Assembly: GCF_024713945.1 (NCBI RefSeq)
Contig: NC_134682.1
Span: 4,565,001 to 4,629,000 of the forward strand
Direction of reading: 5' to 3'
Source of the DNA: Dermatophagoides farinae
Taxonomy: Eukaryota > Arthropoda > Arachnida > Sarcoptiformes > Pyroglyphidae
Length of the DNA stretch: 64,000 nucleotides
Positions 25,037 through 40,600 of the stretch are shown piece by piece (the stretch's first letter is position 1; every line of letters starts with the position of its first letter). The notes under the pieces are model-generated. The model searched no databases, was not told the origin of the DNA, and worked only from the letters and a program-made list of their open reading frames with translations. The position numbers and the translations under genes are program-made.

Positions 25037-28000
25037 ATGGAAAACAGTCAGATGGATGCCAAGACGCCTATGTTACGTAGTAATCAAACAAAACCTCATC
25101 AAACAAATCCAACAACCATGCCAACTACCGTACGAATGACACATCCGGAAAGGACTTTGGTGGAAAAGATTTGGGGCTGGTTTGCCGAAAATCTATTGCT
25201 TGTATTGACAATATTATCAGTGATCTGTGGCATTGTGCTAGGATGTTTTATGCGTTACGCAAGCTACGATGATGATTTTGTCATGTTGATCGGTTTCCCT
25301 GGTGAATTATTAATGCGAATGCTCAAAATGTTAATTATACCATTGATAACATCATCAATGATTGCCGGCTTAGCTCAATTGGATGCCAAATCGAGCGGCC
25401 GTATGGGTTCAAGGGCTATTGCCTATTATTTTGGAACAACCCTATTAGCTGCCATTCTCGGTATTGTATTGGTATTATTGATACATCCAGGTAATCCACG
25501 TATCAAACAGGAAGCAATGAAAGCTGTAAAAGATGCCGATACAAAAGTATCAACATTGGATGCAATGTTAGATTTGGTTCGTAATATGTTTCCAGAAAAT
25601 TTGCTACAGGCAGCATTTGCCAATGTAAAAACTGAATTTGTACCCAGTGATCGTATCAATATGACACGTGTACGTGAAAAAGGTCAACAATTAAATTGGG
25701 ATCGTATTTATAATAAAACTGATCCAGCAACAAATGTAACTGATTATTATAAATTAGTTCGTTCATACCCTTATAAAGATGGTTCTAACATCCTTGGTCT
25801 TATTGTTTTTTGCACCGCCTTCGGTATCATTTGTGGTCAATTAGGATCCGAAGCTGAAACAATGATTAGATTTTTTGTTATACTAAACGAAATTGTTATG
25901 CGTTTAGTTGTCATTTGTATGTGGTATTCACCAATCGGCATTGCATCATTAATTATAGCCAAAATATTAGCTATACAAGACATGTATACGATGGCTCAAC
26001 AGCTAGGCCTCTATATGTTGACCGTAATCACTGGTCTATTAATACATGCAATCATTACATTGCCAGGAATCTATTTTATTGTTACAAGGAAAAACCCTTT
26101 AACATTTTTCAAAGGCATGTTACAAGCCTGGGTTACAGCCTTGGGTACAGCATCGTCTGCCGCAACCCTTCCAATCACTTTCCGTTGTCTTGAAGAAAAC
26201 AATCATATCGATAAACGAGTAAGTAGATTTTTTTTTCTTAATTATCATAATAATTTTCATCACAATATTCATAATTCATTTTTCAATATCAAGTGTCCAT
26301 TTAACTTTGACATCATCATTATTCAAATTGATATGGCCTTTTTTTTCTTTCTCAGTTCATATTACTCGATTTTAGCCACAAACACATGTTTAGCATGAGT
26401 CAGTATGTTTGTATGTGTGTGTGTGTCAAGTCAATTGATCAACGTCAAATAAATATGTTATGACGACGACGACGACGACAACGATGATGATGCTAAATGT
26501 ACACATTATATTAGCTTTATACAGGCAATTACATTGTAAAGAAATATTACCACATTTTTTTCCGGATAAACCTTAGTACATTAATTTTCAAAAAAATGAA
26601 AAAAAGTTTTAGCCCTATAGGCAAATCATTTCATTTCATCATCATTTTTTTTCAATTTAGTTCTAATCATCATTGAATTTTTTTTATCTATCCAGAAAAA
26701 AAATGAAAATTTGTCTATTCTTTTCATTTTTTTTTTGCTGCTGTTGTTATTATTTTCTTCTTGATTGATCAAACTAGATATATTTGATCATCATTTATAA
26801 TAAAAATTTATAAATTTGATATTTTCTCGATTGATTTTGTTTTCTTTTCGCTTTTGTCCTTTTGATAATATCAATAATAATAATAATAATAATGATGATG
26901 AGATTTTTTTTCCTCTTTTTCTTTGTTATTGTTGTTGTTGTTGTTTTGGTTGTTCCATACCATCAACAACAACAACAACAACAAAAAATGAAACGATAAG
27001 AAAAAAAAATAAATTTTCAATTGAATAGCTTGTGTGTGTGTGTGTGTGTGTGGGAGTATTATTGTGCGATCTTTGATTCTCATTTTCATTCAATGCCATT
27101 CAATTTATCGTTTAGTTTGAGCTTCATCGAAGATCGATCACGAATCGAATTTTTGTTTCTTTTTTTTTCTTTCTCACTAGCTTGCTGATAATGATGATCA
27201 TAAAAATCGATTCAATCGATCGATCGATTTTATTTTTATTTTTTATTCTTTTTTCTGTGTGTAAATGCTATTTCATTGGGGTTATATGATTCTCTGATGT
27301 CATTCAATTATAGTCAATTGACCGTTTTATTTTTGTTTACGTTATATAGTTACTGCTGTTGTCCATCTCATAAAACCAATACAATAAAACGTCAACCCAA
27401 GTGACCATATAAAAAAAGGATCAAATTACAAAATTCATGAAACAACAACAACAACAACAATGCATAAACATCGGGTCACTACCAAATTATGAACATTATT
27501 CATTTGAGGATATGAAGAGAGAGAAATTTTTTTTCTTTTCTTTTTTTAGCCAAACAAGGTCAAAATAGTCTGTTGTTTTTTTTATTCTGACTTTTAGTTT
27601 ATCCAATGATAATGATCATGGTGATGATGATGATATATCCAACCATCAAACCAGATTTTGATTAGCTTGGATGGTCGGTTTGGTTTCATTCATTCATTCA
27701 TTCATTTTATTTATTTATTTATTCATTTCACCGTTACAGTTGACTGGCTAGTTGTTTTTTTTCGTTATCCAGGTTTTTGTTTATATTAATTCAATTAGTA
27801 GAATTTGAAAATAACAGCTGGCAAAAAATAACAAAAAAAAATCCATTCCATTGTTTTTTTTGTGTGTGACCTGTATGTGTATACATCAAGCACACACATA
27901 GTCTGGTCTATAGATTTTTGTTGTTGTTGTTGTTTATTTTAGATTCATAGAATATTTGCACGCATTTCCTGTCCATTTTCATTTGTTCATTGGTTCCTGT

Positions 28001-28628
28001 CACACACACACACACACACATACACATCCATACAATTCGTAAGTTTATTTGTTTGTTCTTCTTTTTGGGTTAGATTTTTTTTCTGGTTCTCTCACCATTC
28101 ACATAGAGCACACACACACAGAGAGAGACACAAACATCTCGATGGAAAAACTTGTCCATTGTTTTTTTATCATGATGATTGTTTGATTTTTTTTTAATAT
28201 CCAACATTCTTTTGTTTCATTTTTTTTTTATTTGCTTCTCTTCTCTGTTCACAATGTGGATGTCAATTATATAGGTATATTATTGTTATTATGGAAAAAA
28301 GTTTTAAACAGAATTTAGCTTTTGCTTTTGATGCCATTATTTTCGACAATGACACAATAGTGTTAACAACAAAGACAACGACAACAATGACAATATTATA
28401 TTGTCATCCTTGTTGTTGTTGTTGTTGTTGTTGTTTGGCCTCTTTTTATTGAAAACGAAACAAAACAAAAAAAAAATTCATCGATATAGTATGGTACGAT
28501 TTTTTGTTTTTGTTTTGTTTTATTTTTCATTTAATCTTGAAATGAAAAATCATCATATATTGGATATAGAAGTGGTGGATACATCACATCACATTTAATA
28601 ATGACCGAATAAAATGAACATTTTGTGT

Positions 28629-28688
<60 letters not shown>

Positions 28689-31600
28689 TTAGTCAGTTTA
28701 TTTGATTCAGTTCAGTTCATTTTGACTTTGAATGAATGAACCAAATGATGACGACGACGACAAACATTCATTCATTCAATAAAATTCTTTGATTGGCTTT
28801 TTTTTCTTGTTTTATTTCTTCTTCATTTGTATGTGTGTGTGTATGTGTTATTATTTGCCCGTCGGTCCAAATGTCCAAGAATCAAACCAGAGAGGAAAAT
28901 TACACTATACTATTGTTTAGTTATTAACCCAAACCAGCAAACTTGTCCATCAATAATGAATAACCAACAATAACAACAACAACAATATTGTATCAGAAAA
29001 AAAGAATATGAGATAAAGACAAAAAACAATGTCCGGTTTTTGTTGTTGTTGTTGTTGTTGTTATTATTATTATTATGTACAATATTCACGAAAATAGCCA
29101 TAGTTTGTGTATGTATACGGCTATTCCAATAACCATAAGGCCACAAAATGAATTGTATAGAAAGATAGATATATATAGAGATGGATAGATAGATGATTTA
29201 ACCGATTCGATTTTTGTTTTCGTTTTTTTTTGCTTTTGGTTTTGCTTTTGATGTTTGGTATATAATAAAAATAATAATAATTCATTCTAGATAGATTCAG
29301 TAAATCGATTGTTTTTTTTTCTCTTGGTTGTGGTGTTTTGGTGGTGTTTCAATTTTCATTCGTGAACATCACACACATTGATGGAATGAATGAATGCAAA
29401 AAAATGTTTGTTACAAAAAAAAAAAAAAACACACACACACACAATAACCACCCAAGCAGTCAGCCAATCATTTAGAACCATCATCATCAAACATTTATTT
29501 TTTTTTTGTTCCTGTTTATTGTTTATATTCCTAACTACTCTTTGGGCGTCATTCTCTATGGGTTTTGAAAGAAACAAGTGAAAAAAATATATATAAAGTT
29601 ATTATTGGATCAATTAAGAATTTTTTTTTGTTTTGTTTTGTTTCATTGAAGAATGAAAAGAGCAGCCTAAGCCTTCTATAAGTAGTTCACTACTACTATA
29701 AGGCAACCATAATCCATAGAATCATATAAAAGAATCCTTGTTTATGGTTGTGAAAATTCTCTGGGATTATTTTAGCGTGTGTGTGTGTGTGTGTATGTCC
29801 ATCTTGAGAATATAGTTTTTTTATGGACCTGTTTGTGCCTGTTTGTGTTTGAATAAGTTTGTGGCCTAAGAATTTGTGTTTTTTTTTTCTTGTTTATTCT
29901 TTTCTGTTTTTTCATGTTCATGAATGTTTCATCATCATCATGATCATCATCAAGATGATGATGATGATGATGGCCATAATAAACCATTGGCATTAGTCTC
30001 TATTTTTGTTCCATCAAAGAAAAATTCTTTCCATCATCATGATCGATAATCACTCAAAAAAAGTGTTGCTTGATGTCAAGTTTTTTTTTGTTCTTCTTCG
30101 CCTCCTTGACCATCTAGCATCATTTCGATAAGTATTTCCGGTTTTTATTTTCACCACATTTTTCTCTTCATTCATTTTTTTTCGTTTGTTTATTCTGTTT
30201 TTTTTTCTGTTGTGGTTGACAAATTCCATTTTTTTTCTTGGTTTTCATTTTCAACCACAAATATACATCACACACACACACACATTTTATCCATCGCCAT
30301 TATAAGATCTTATGGACAATAAATGAATGAATGAATAAATGAACCAAGATTGAAAATGAAAGTCTAGATGATCATTTGAAAAAATGTGAACAGAATAACA
30401 ACAACGAAAACAAAACAATAGATGACAGAGACGGAAACGGAAACGTTATGGTATAGAAAAAACGAATGAAAAATGCCGGAAATGATGATAAATCTTTTTT
30501 CTTACATACAATTTTTCTTTTTCTTTGATAAGACCAGAAAAAAAATTCAGAATTTTTCTTCTCTTTCACAATATAATAATTTACTGGTGATTAGTTTCCT
30601 TGTTTTTTTTTTTTTTTTTTTTTTTTTTTGATTTTTGGACATTTTGTTGTTGTTGTTGAAAAAAAAATTGAAGAAATTTTATGAAAATCAATATGATGTT
30701 GATGCCAACATTAAATTCGTGTAATTTTTTTATCTTTTAAAAGTTTTTGTTTGAAATTGAAATGAATAAATACAAACAAACACATACTGAGAGATACTTT
30801 TTTTTCATGCCTACTTTGTGCGTTGTTGGATTGTTCGATTATGTAAATAACTTAAAGTTTTTTTTCTGAATTTTTTTCCTCTTTAGCATCTGGTCGAATT
30901 TTGAAACGTTTCGGATGTTTCGTTTTGTTGTTTTCTTTCTCTCTCAATGTGTTTGTTTGTGATGATCGATGTTATTGAAATGTATCGATTTTGTTTTTTT
31001 TATCTATAGATCTGTAGTTTATTTCTATATGACAATACATTAGTAGTAGTGGTCTTAGTTTATGAATGATGATGATGATGATTATGATTGTGAACTTTGT
31101 TTAACCGTGTTTTTTGTCAATTTTTTTTTGCTTGTCTGTATTGAAAAATTTATTCTCATTTTCCATTATAAATGAAAAAAAAAACTAGGATCAAATTCGT
31201 ATATATCGGTTTTTCGTTTTTAGTTATTGTTTCGATTCTCGATTCTTTTCATTTTTATTCAATTTACATTGTTTTTTTCATATTCCTTTTAGTGGTCGAC
31301 GGTTGTTTTGATCAAAATTCATTTTTACTGATCAAATAACAACCGTCATGACATACACACACACACACACACGCACACCGTTTTTGTTGTTATGGTTTAT
31401 ATATGTAATATATCATCATTCAAAATTTACTGTAGAATATAGAATATGGAACAATAAAATAGAATCCCTAACCGAAAAAAAAAATTAGGAAAATAATTCA
31501 ACTATCGGTTTGGATCCGAATGATCGTAACTATTATCCAGAAAACCTTTTTTTTTTTGCTTGCGTGTATTTTCCGCACAACCTTTGAGTGCAGTGCATTT

Positions 31601-34600
31601 TTCTCTTCTTTATCTGTTATTTCGTATTCGTCCGGAATATAGAACACACACGCATTCACCATTAATGGGCTTTGAAACAAAAAAAAAAAATAAAAAAATA
31701 AAAAACAGGTAAAATTCTATGGCTTTTAGTATTTTGATCTCTTGTTTGATGGTTTTTTTTTTGGTGCCCTTTTTCAAAATGTTTTTTTTTTCATTTTCTT
31801 CTGTGGTGATCATTGTATAGTTTTAGTTTTATTTTCTCACTCATGGCAACCGGAATAAATTTTTTTCTCTTTTTTTTGTTTCATTTCATTCATTCATTCA
31901 TTCATTGTTAAACTGCGTGCATTCCAATCTAACCATAGAAAGAATATTATTATGTTCTTGTCACATGGAATTATTAGTGGACAAAAAAAATTGAATTGAA
32001 TTGAATTGAATGACTAGAACCGGTCCGAATATTTTGGTGTTTTTGAATTTCCATTCGGTTTTTTTTTGCAAGGTAATCGTTGTTTTTTTTTCTTCGATTG
32101 TTGATGATTTCATCGTCATCGTCATCATCATCTTCATCACCAAATCAAATTATCTTGATGATGAAAATTCTATTCTTAATTTAGCCAAAAAAAAACGGAG
32201 AGAGAAAATATCAAACTCTAAAAAAAAAAAAAAAAATTTCCCGAATCAGCAAAATATAAATGCAAAAATTCAACACTTACACACACACAATATATTTCAT
32301 TCACACACACTGTAATGTAATGTTTCCTTGATGATAATGATGTGAACTAAAATTAAAATAATCATCATCCTTTGATTGAACAATTTCTCTCCATCTCTCT
32401 CTCTCTCTCTCTTTTTTCGTTTTGTTCACAAAAATGATGATAATGATGATGATGTAGATTCCCGTTGTGTTTTTGTGTCACATGATGGTGATGATGATGA
32501 TGGTGGTATATATAAATTCTCAATTAGATGGTAGGATTTTTTTGTTGTTGTTGTTTTTTTTCAATTAATTGAAAAACTGTTTTGTTGTTGTTGTTGATGA
32601 TGATGATGATAGAGATAATCATACAAAAAAAAGTTGGAATCGACTTTAAATTCTATTTTGTATTTCTATCTGAAGGTCATGATGATGATGATAATCAAGG
32701 TTTTTTTCTCTTGAATCATTCCATTTCAGATTTTTTTTTTTAGAATATTCACCACTACTACTAACATATGATGATTGAAATTAAGAATTTTTTTTTCGTT
32801 ATTGTTTCATGAAACTACTGGTTTTGTGAAACGACCAATTTTTTTTCCTTTTCGGTTATTTTTTCTTTAATTTTCCATCCACACACACACACACACACAC
32901 ATCCTTATTATCATTACCCTTTTTTCTGACACTTTTATACCCATTTTTCTACATTTATTTGGGCGGAGAAAAAAAAACGGCTATAATATACATATCACTC
33001 TCTTGGGTTCACTATCATCACTATCGCCTGCTGTGTGATTGTATAGTGAATTTGATTCTTTTATTTTTTTTTTGTTTTTGTTTTTTGCAAAGTTCCTGAA
33101 GTAGGAGAAATAAAAAATAAAATTCAGATCAACCATGAATCAGAGAGCACAAAAAAAACGACAAGTTTAATGAAAATGAATCACTGACTTTATTTTTCAT
33201 ACAAAACATAAAGAGAGCAAGAGAGAGAGAATAATTTTTTTTCCATGTTTTTGTTTTTATTTTCTATATTCCACTTTTATATATTTTGTCATTCATTTTT
33301 TTACATGTTCGTGTGTGTGTGTGTGTATGTGTGTGATATTCAAATTTAGTTTCATTTATATATTCCGTATCCCGGACATTTGATGATTTTTTTTTCGGCT
33401 ATAATTTTCATTCATTCTATATTGAGATTTTACGGGGTCCTTGGAATTTTCGTTTTTTTTATATGAGTCTGGATAATAATTCTGTCATGCATATATATAT
33501 AGTGGATCAATATATATACACATGTCGTATGTTTGCATGTTTTGGACGCTAATTTTGTTGTTGTTGTTGTTGTTGTTGGACCAAGATTTTTGTTTGTCAC
33601 AAGTCAAGCACAATTACAATTATATGACAATTTATAATGCATTTACATAACGATTTTTTTCCTGAGTTTCATAATTGTGAATATCATGTTGAGAGAGAAA
33701 AAAGTGGTCCATTTTTTTTATTCTGTACAAATAATTTACTGTCCATGTTGTTATTGTTGTCGTTGTTGCTGGTGTTGTTGTTGTTGTTGTTGTTGTTATT
33801 AGTGTAAATTCTGTACCATTGACCGTGGAAAGAGAGAATAAAAAAAATCGATTTTTTTCATGTTGCAAAAAAATTAATTATAATGAACCTAAATATGAAC
33901 AAGAGTGAAAAAAAATCGATAATAATTAAAATGATATTAACATACTGTGTGGGTGGGTGCTGCTTGACACATGATCTAACCAAGAAAAAAAGGAAAAAAT
34001 AAAAAAAAAACATAATTTATGATTAATCAAAAATGTTTGAATGAAAGTCTCAAAACGAGACTTGAATTTTTATCAAATGTTTAAAAATTGAAATTTTTTT
34101 CTCTTCTAAATGTCACTGTATTTCATCCATTTCTTAGATTCTGAGACTTTTAGACATTTTGATAATTAATGTGTTTTTTTTTACTTTCAATATATAGAAT
34201 ATTCTTTTCGTGCGTGTATCATTTCACATGTGAAATGGTTATAAGAATAATAATGGAAAACAAAATAAAACATAGTCAACCATCAGACGATATTGTCACA
34301 TTGTAAATAAATAAAATGGAAAAAATACGACCATGTCTGTGTGTATGTTTATATTTATAGCCACCAAACATTACATCATTGCATGTCGATATACTTGATA
34401 AAAGTGGTAATAAATAAGAAAAATAATTGAAAAAAAAATAAATTTTAGAATTTGGAACAAAAAAGAAACATTGAATTTTTTTTCCTATCCATTTTTCTCA
34501 GCCAAACGAAAATTGCTTTTTGCTTTTTGATATTTTTTTTCCATTCTAGCATGTAGAATATTTTTATTGCAAAAAAAAAAAAAAATCAGAGAGTTGACTG

Positions 34601-37600
34601 CAATGAAAATCCATTCGCAAATAATAATAATATGACCATTGAAGAAGAGAAAAAAAGTTGTCATCACACCATTGAATGTGTTTTTTCATCATCATCATCA
34701 TCATCAAGATGCTAAAATGATATATGTTAATTCAAAAAGATTCGTGATGCAAATCATACATACACATACACATAGCATATTGCTTCACATAGTGATGATG
34801 TGAGGATACATGCAAATGTACAACATTATCATTGCATAGATAAGACGAAAATTGGCTGAAAAAAATAGAAATGAAAAGAAGAAAAAGAAAAAGAAAAAAA
34901 TTCATTTAAGCCATGATCATGTTGTATGTCTGATATTCATGTTTTCAATTTCTTTCTTGTCTTATATAATCTCTGTGTTTGTATTTGTGTGTATGTGTTA
35001 TTTAATGGCAAATCTTAGATTCCTGCAAATACAGAAAATTTTCATGTCATTTTTTTTCTGTGGCCCGCATTTTTTTCCGAGATTTTTTTTTCAAATTAAC
35101 TAAAAAGCATTTTCCATTTTCATATTTTCGAAGCAGAATTCATTCTCTCTTTCTATATATATCTTTGTCTTGCAGGCACAAATTCTAGATTATATTTTGT
35201 GATATTAATATATTAATACAACAACAACAACAAAAAAAAACATGAACAATTTAGATTTACCTGAATATATGAAAAGAGAGAAAGAAAAAATTCCATTTTC
35301 TTGTGAAAATTATTTTTTTTTTCTTTCTTTCTCTCTGCACATTTATATTTGTATTTTTTTTGTTGTTATTCGCGTTGTGCTAATTAAAAAAAAGCCAAAA
35401 ATGATTGAATGAATCTAGAATCCAGAATTCAGAATTTTCAGAAATTGAAAATTAATTTTTTTTCTTCTTGTCATTTTGTTGTTATGAATGACAGCTGTTT
35501 ATTTATTCATTTGATCGATTTGATTCTATCTATTTTTGTTTCGGTTTTGATTCTCTCTGTTTGTGTGTGTGTGACATTTTTTAATGGTATAGAAATTGAT
35601 GTGTTGTTTTATAACGACGACAACGACAACGACGATGATGATGACAATTATCGTATAAATCCTCATAGCTCCTGAAAAATGGGCTTTACCTTTATGCATT
35701 TTTTTTCACTTGTTATTATTATGCATTGCTATTTTCTCAATATTTATTATCATCCACTAGCTTTTTTTTCATCAATAATAACAATCGATTATTGATTGAT
35801 TATTAATATTTTACTGTGAATAATACAATATAATAGAGGCCACCAATAATGATGGATTCCAGATAATTTTTTATTATTTGATTATTCAACATTATTGTGG
35901 GCGTTTGTGTGTATTTAGAGAGATAATGATAATAAATTATGATGATTGTCAATATACGATTATTTCAGATTTTTTTTTGATCATTTTATTGCCTCAATGT
36001 TGTTTTTGACATTTTTGTCATCATCATCATTATGTAATGAGATTCTTTATCATTCTATTTTGTTTGTTTGTTTCATTGTTTTTTTTATGAATTAACCAAT
36101 TTTATCTCATCTCATTTTTTTTTCTTATTTTTGATTTTCTTTCTATTTTTGCTATAATTTAAAAAGGTAACAAGATTTGTACTGCCCGTCGGTGCCACCG
36201 TCAATATGGACGGGACGGCTCTTTACGAGGCAGTTGCTGCTATATTTATCGCACAAATGAATGCCGTTGAATTTAATATTGGCCAGATAATAATCGTATC
36301 GCTAACCTCGACAGCGGCATCAATTGGTGCTGCGTCGGTGCCGTCAGCCGGTCTGGTCACCATGTTACTTGTATTGACCGCATTAGGATTGCCAACCAAA
36401 GATATTTCAATGATTATCGCTGTCGATTGGTTTCTGTAAGTATATACTTTCCATTATAATTATACATACATAAAATCTAAATTATTAAGGGACACAAATG
36501 TAGACAAAATTTATTATTCAATATAACCAAAAGCCATTGGCTTTACTCATTCATATAATTAATTATCAAAAAACAAAACAAAAAAAAACTAACCAACCAG
36601 CAATTGTACAATAGAAATTATTCAACATAATTAAACACAACAACAACAACAACAATTGCCTTTTCTGGCAATAAATTCATTTAGGTTAGACTTTTAGAGT
36701 CTTCACTTTACATTTCACTCATCACACCATCAACCACCATCATTGTAAATTATGAAAAAACAAAAATTCTACACGCCTATTTAGAACTATAGTGCTAATG
36801 AAAAAGAAAAAGACAAAAAAAAACAAATAAATTTTGATTTCGTTTGAATTCATTCTCATAGTTTGTTGGTTGGTTGACAACAAAAATGACACACGATCAT
36901 CATCATCATCATTATCATTATTGAGTTGACATTATTATTAGTGTTTCTTTTTTTTTACAACAACAACAAAATAAAAAAAAAATTCAAAGATGTTTCATCT
37001 TCATCGTTGTTGTTGTTGTCTGTTGTAACATGATGATTCATTCATTCATTCATTTTATTTTCATTTCATTTCCCTTGACTGTGTTGTTTTTTTTTCTTGA
37101 AAAAAAAGATGAATGTTACATGTAATAAGACGTATTATATGAACAAACTCAAATTTACACACACACACACACATAGATCTAGAAGATTAATGTCTCTCTA
37201 TATTATCTATATATGTTTTGTAAATACACGAAAATATTGTATTTGAGTGTGTGTGTGTGTGTGTTTGGAAAATAAACTTTAATTGATGATGATGATGAAT
37301 TATACATTACATTTTTCGTTTGTTTCTTGTTTCTTATTTCATATATAATTATCATCATCATCATTTATAGAGAGTAAGGTTTTTGTTTTTGTTTTATCGA
37401 ACAAACAAACAAACAAAAAAAATTTCAATAAATCTTGTGACAATTGTAATATTTTTTGTCTGTTAATGTTTTGTTGTTCACCATGACAAAAGAAAAAATT
37501 GAACTTTTACAATTGAGAAATTTTGATGATCAATCGCATGAATCAAACAACAAAACAAACGAATTCAATGAATTGAACGATTTTTTTTGCCATTTCATGG

Positions 37601-40600
37601 TATATTTTTTTTTATTTCAATTTTTCTAAAAAAAAAAATTTCCATTTTCTCTTTTTAAAAATCCTAGAGACCGAATACGAACATCGATCAATGTGCTTGG
37701 CGATGCATATGGAGCAGGTATGTTCATTTTTTTTTGTTTTATTATTATTCTAGAATTCAAAATTCAATTTTTATTCGTAATGTTTTATTTTTGGTAACAA
37801 AAAAAAATGTCATCATTAAGAAAAAAGAACTGCAACAAATTCTGGTTCTTTTTTTGTGGTTTCTTTTTCTTTTATTCGTTCGTGTGTGCGTGCTTGCTGG
37901 CTTGTTCATAGTACAGATGTTTATGCATATACAAATTAATTTGCATCATAAATCGATAGAAAAAAAAGAATTTCTTCGTTTGTGTCTCTGAGTGTGATTG
38001 AGAAAGGATTAGCAATAAAGATTTATATATATATGCAAATTTTAACCAAACATCCACTCTTTGTCCTCATTTCCATTTTCCCAGAATAATAATATTAATA
38101 ATAATATAATAATCTTGCCTGTTCCATCATTTGAATCATCATTTAATAAATGTCTAATTTTCCATAAAACTCTGTCTATCTCTCTCTTTCTTTCTTTCTT
38201 TCTCTGTTTCTTTTCTTTTCCATTTTCTTTTTTTTCCAAATTCCAAGCAAACATTCCAAAAAAAAAAATTTTTTCCTCTAAAATCCACATTCATTCGATC
38301 AATCTTAATTGAATGCGTTGCCTAACAATGTTATGGGTAAACGAAAAAAAAAACGAACATTTCATGAATCAATTTTTTTTTATTTCTCAATCACTATTTT
38401 TTAGGATTTTTTTTCTATTGAAATTTTAAATTGCAATTTTTTTCGATTTAATAAGTCAATTTTTTTTTGGAATCAAAAACAAAATTCCATTTGTTCAGAT
38501 GCAGCAGGTAAAGAGACAATAACGACGATAGAGTAAAAAAAAATTTCCGGTTAGATTTTTCAATGATTTTTTGTCTAATTTCACATTGCATTTTAGTTTG
38601 ATGATCAAAATTTGTTTGTTTTGTATTGTATTTTTTTTTTTTCATCATCATCATCATCATTATGCCTGATGGAAATAGTTCCAGGGAATTTCTTTCTTTT
38701 TTTTATCTGATCAAATTTTCTCTTAATGAATGGATAAAATGAATTTGATGATCCACTTCTCATTTTCTCTCATTCATTCATTCATTATAATAATCATTTT
38801 GTTCCGTTTAATTGATTTTCATCATCATCATCATTATTGAAATTAATCTTGTTTTTTTTTCTCTTCTGAAATGAATATTTATGAGAAATGCAAAAAAAAA
38901 CCATTCGATACAATTTTGTAATTCACAAAAATAAATCGATTCAAATCGAATCGAATCGAAATCGAATTGAAAATGAAAATGATTTTTTTTTTGACGCAAA
39001 CAACACACTAGAAACCAATCAAATTTTATTATTATGATGATGATGATTGTTTTATGGAAACAATATTTGAATCATTGAATGAATGAATGAAGAAAAAAAA
39101 AATCAAAATTGCCTACGTTTGCAGAATCCTATTATATACTATTTGATGATGATGATGATGAAGAGATTCTCATCTGGTATTTTTTTTTGTTTTGTTTTGT
39201 TTTGAAAATTGTTTTTTCCATCCACACACAATTGATGATTATGATTATGATTGCCATTTTTCTCTCTCTGTGTGTTTGTATGCGGACGGTCAATTCTGTG
39301 CATTTATATTTATATAAATACTGAATACATACATTTAAACAATAGGAATTTCAATCCGAATGTTTCTACCATCTCCCTTTATTTGTGTGTGTGTGTAGAA
39401 AAATAATAACAACAACAACATTGAATGAAATTATTATTACATAACCATACAATATTTTATTTATGAAATATGCATGAATCAACCTTGCAATGAATTTATT
39501 TTCTCTTTCTCTCTGTGTGTGTGTATGTGTTTGTGTCCATTTTCATCCATCGTCATCCCGTGAATATATCAGAAAGAATTTAAGCCACTACAGAATATTT
39601 ATTCTATACACACAAATGGTTTTTTTTGTTTTCTTTTTGTTTTCTTTTTGTTTCCTTTATTGTAAGACAAAAAAAAATGGCCAACCAACACACACACACA
39701 ACGATAGGTAGATAGGTAGATTAAAGTTATTTCATAATACACATACACACACATAATATAGACATTTACCGAAATTCAACATATAATAAAACAGTAACTG
39801 ACAGAACTAATAATTGTGTTATACATTCTCATTCATTCATTTATTTTCGTTGATTTTTTCATTCTCCTTATTCTTGATCTTTGGTCTTTTTTGTGTGTAT
39901 AACAGATTTTTTTTGTTTTCATCTGCTTGTCTACCATTTTCTTTTTCGACAAGTGATTTGCCTGAATTTTATTCTTTACTTTTCGTTATTATTATTATTA
40001 TTATCATGTTCATCAGTAGTAGTAGTGGTAGTAGTGTTTTGTTGTCGATCTAATCATTTTTGTTTTGTGTGTTGTTGGATTCATAAAATTGGGAAGAGAG
40101 AAAAAAAAATTCAAGTTATCGAACCTAGAATAAGTTTTTTTCTTTCTTCATCATCTTCTACACACACATTTTTTCTTGTTCGATCCTCTCTACTTTCTCT
40201 CGATTTTTTTTTTACTTTTCTTTTTCTTATTTATTTGACGTTTTTTTCGCTGTTTTTTCGTGGATCATATAATATCTAATTAAATTAGTTTTTGGGTGTG
40301 TGTGTTTCGTCGTCATCATCATCATCATCATCATCATTGGGTTTGCATTGCCAGGTCGATCTGTCCCATAACAACTCCATTCTTCACCACACAGCCAACA
40401 AAAAAACCTGGATGGGTAGTCTCAGTTGTCAGTTTTCTTTTTTTTTTTTTGTTTCCTTCTGGTTGTTGTTGTTGTTTCTTGTCTAAAAAGGAAATATTAC
40501 TAAGCATAGTAGACTTATAGTGGAAGAAAACTGATTGTAAATGGTAAAAGCTTATATTCCAGAATATTATCATTCTATGATCACGATGATGATGATGATG

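Larger units (their letters stand above)
26219..36166 (+). other. first coding intron of the glutamate transporter
   Basis: A 9.95-kb intron from GTAAGT to an acceptor AAAAAG, which has a weak pyrimidine tract. It is filled with microsatellites and poly-T. Open frames on both strands are repeat-encoded and no nested gene was recognised. Confidence 0.8.

Noticed and set aside
30603-30629. The poly-T tract as the tail of a retrotransposed element.
   Set aside because: No element body, target-site duplication or reverse-transcriptase sequence is visible beside it.
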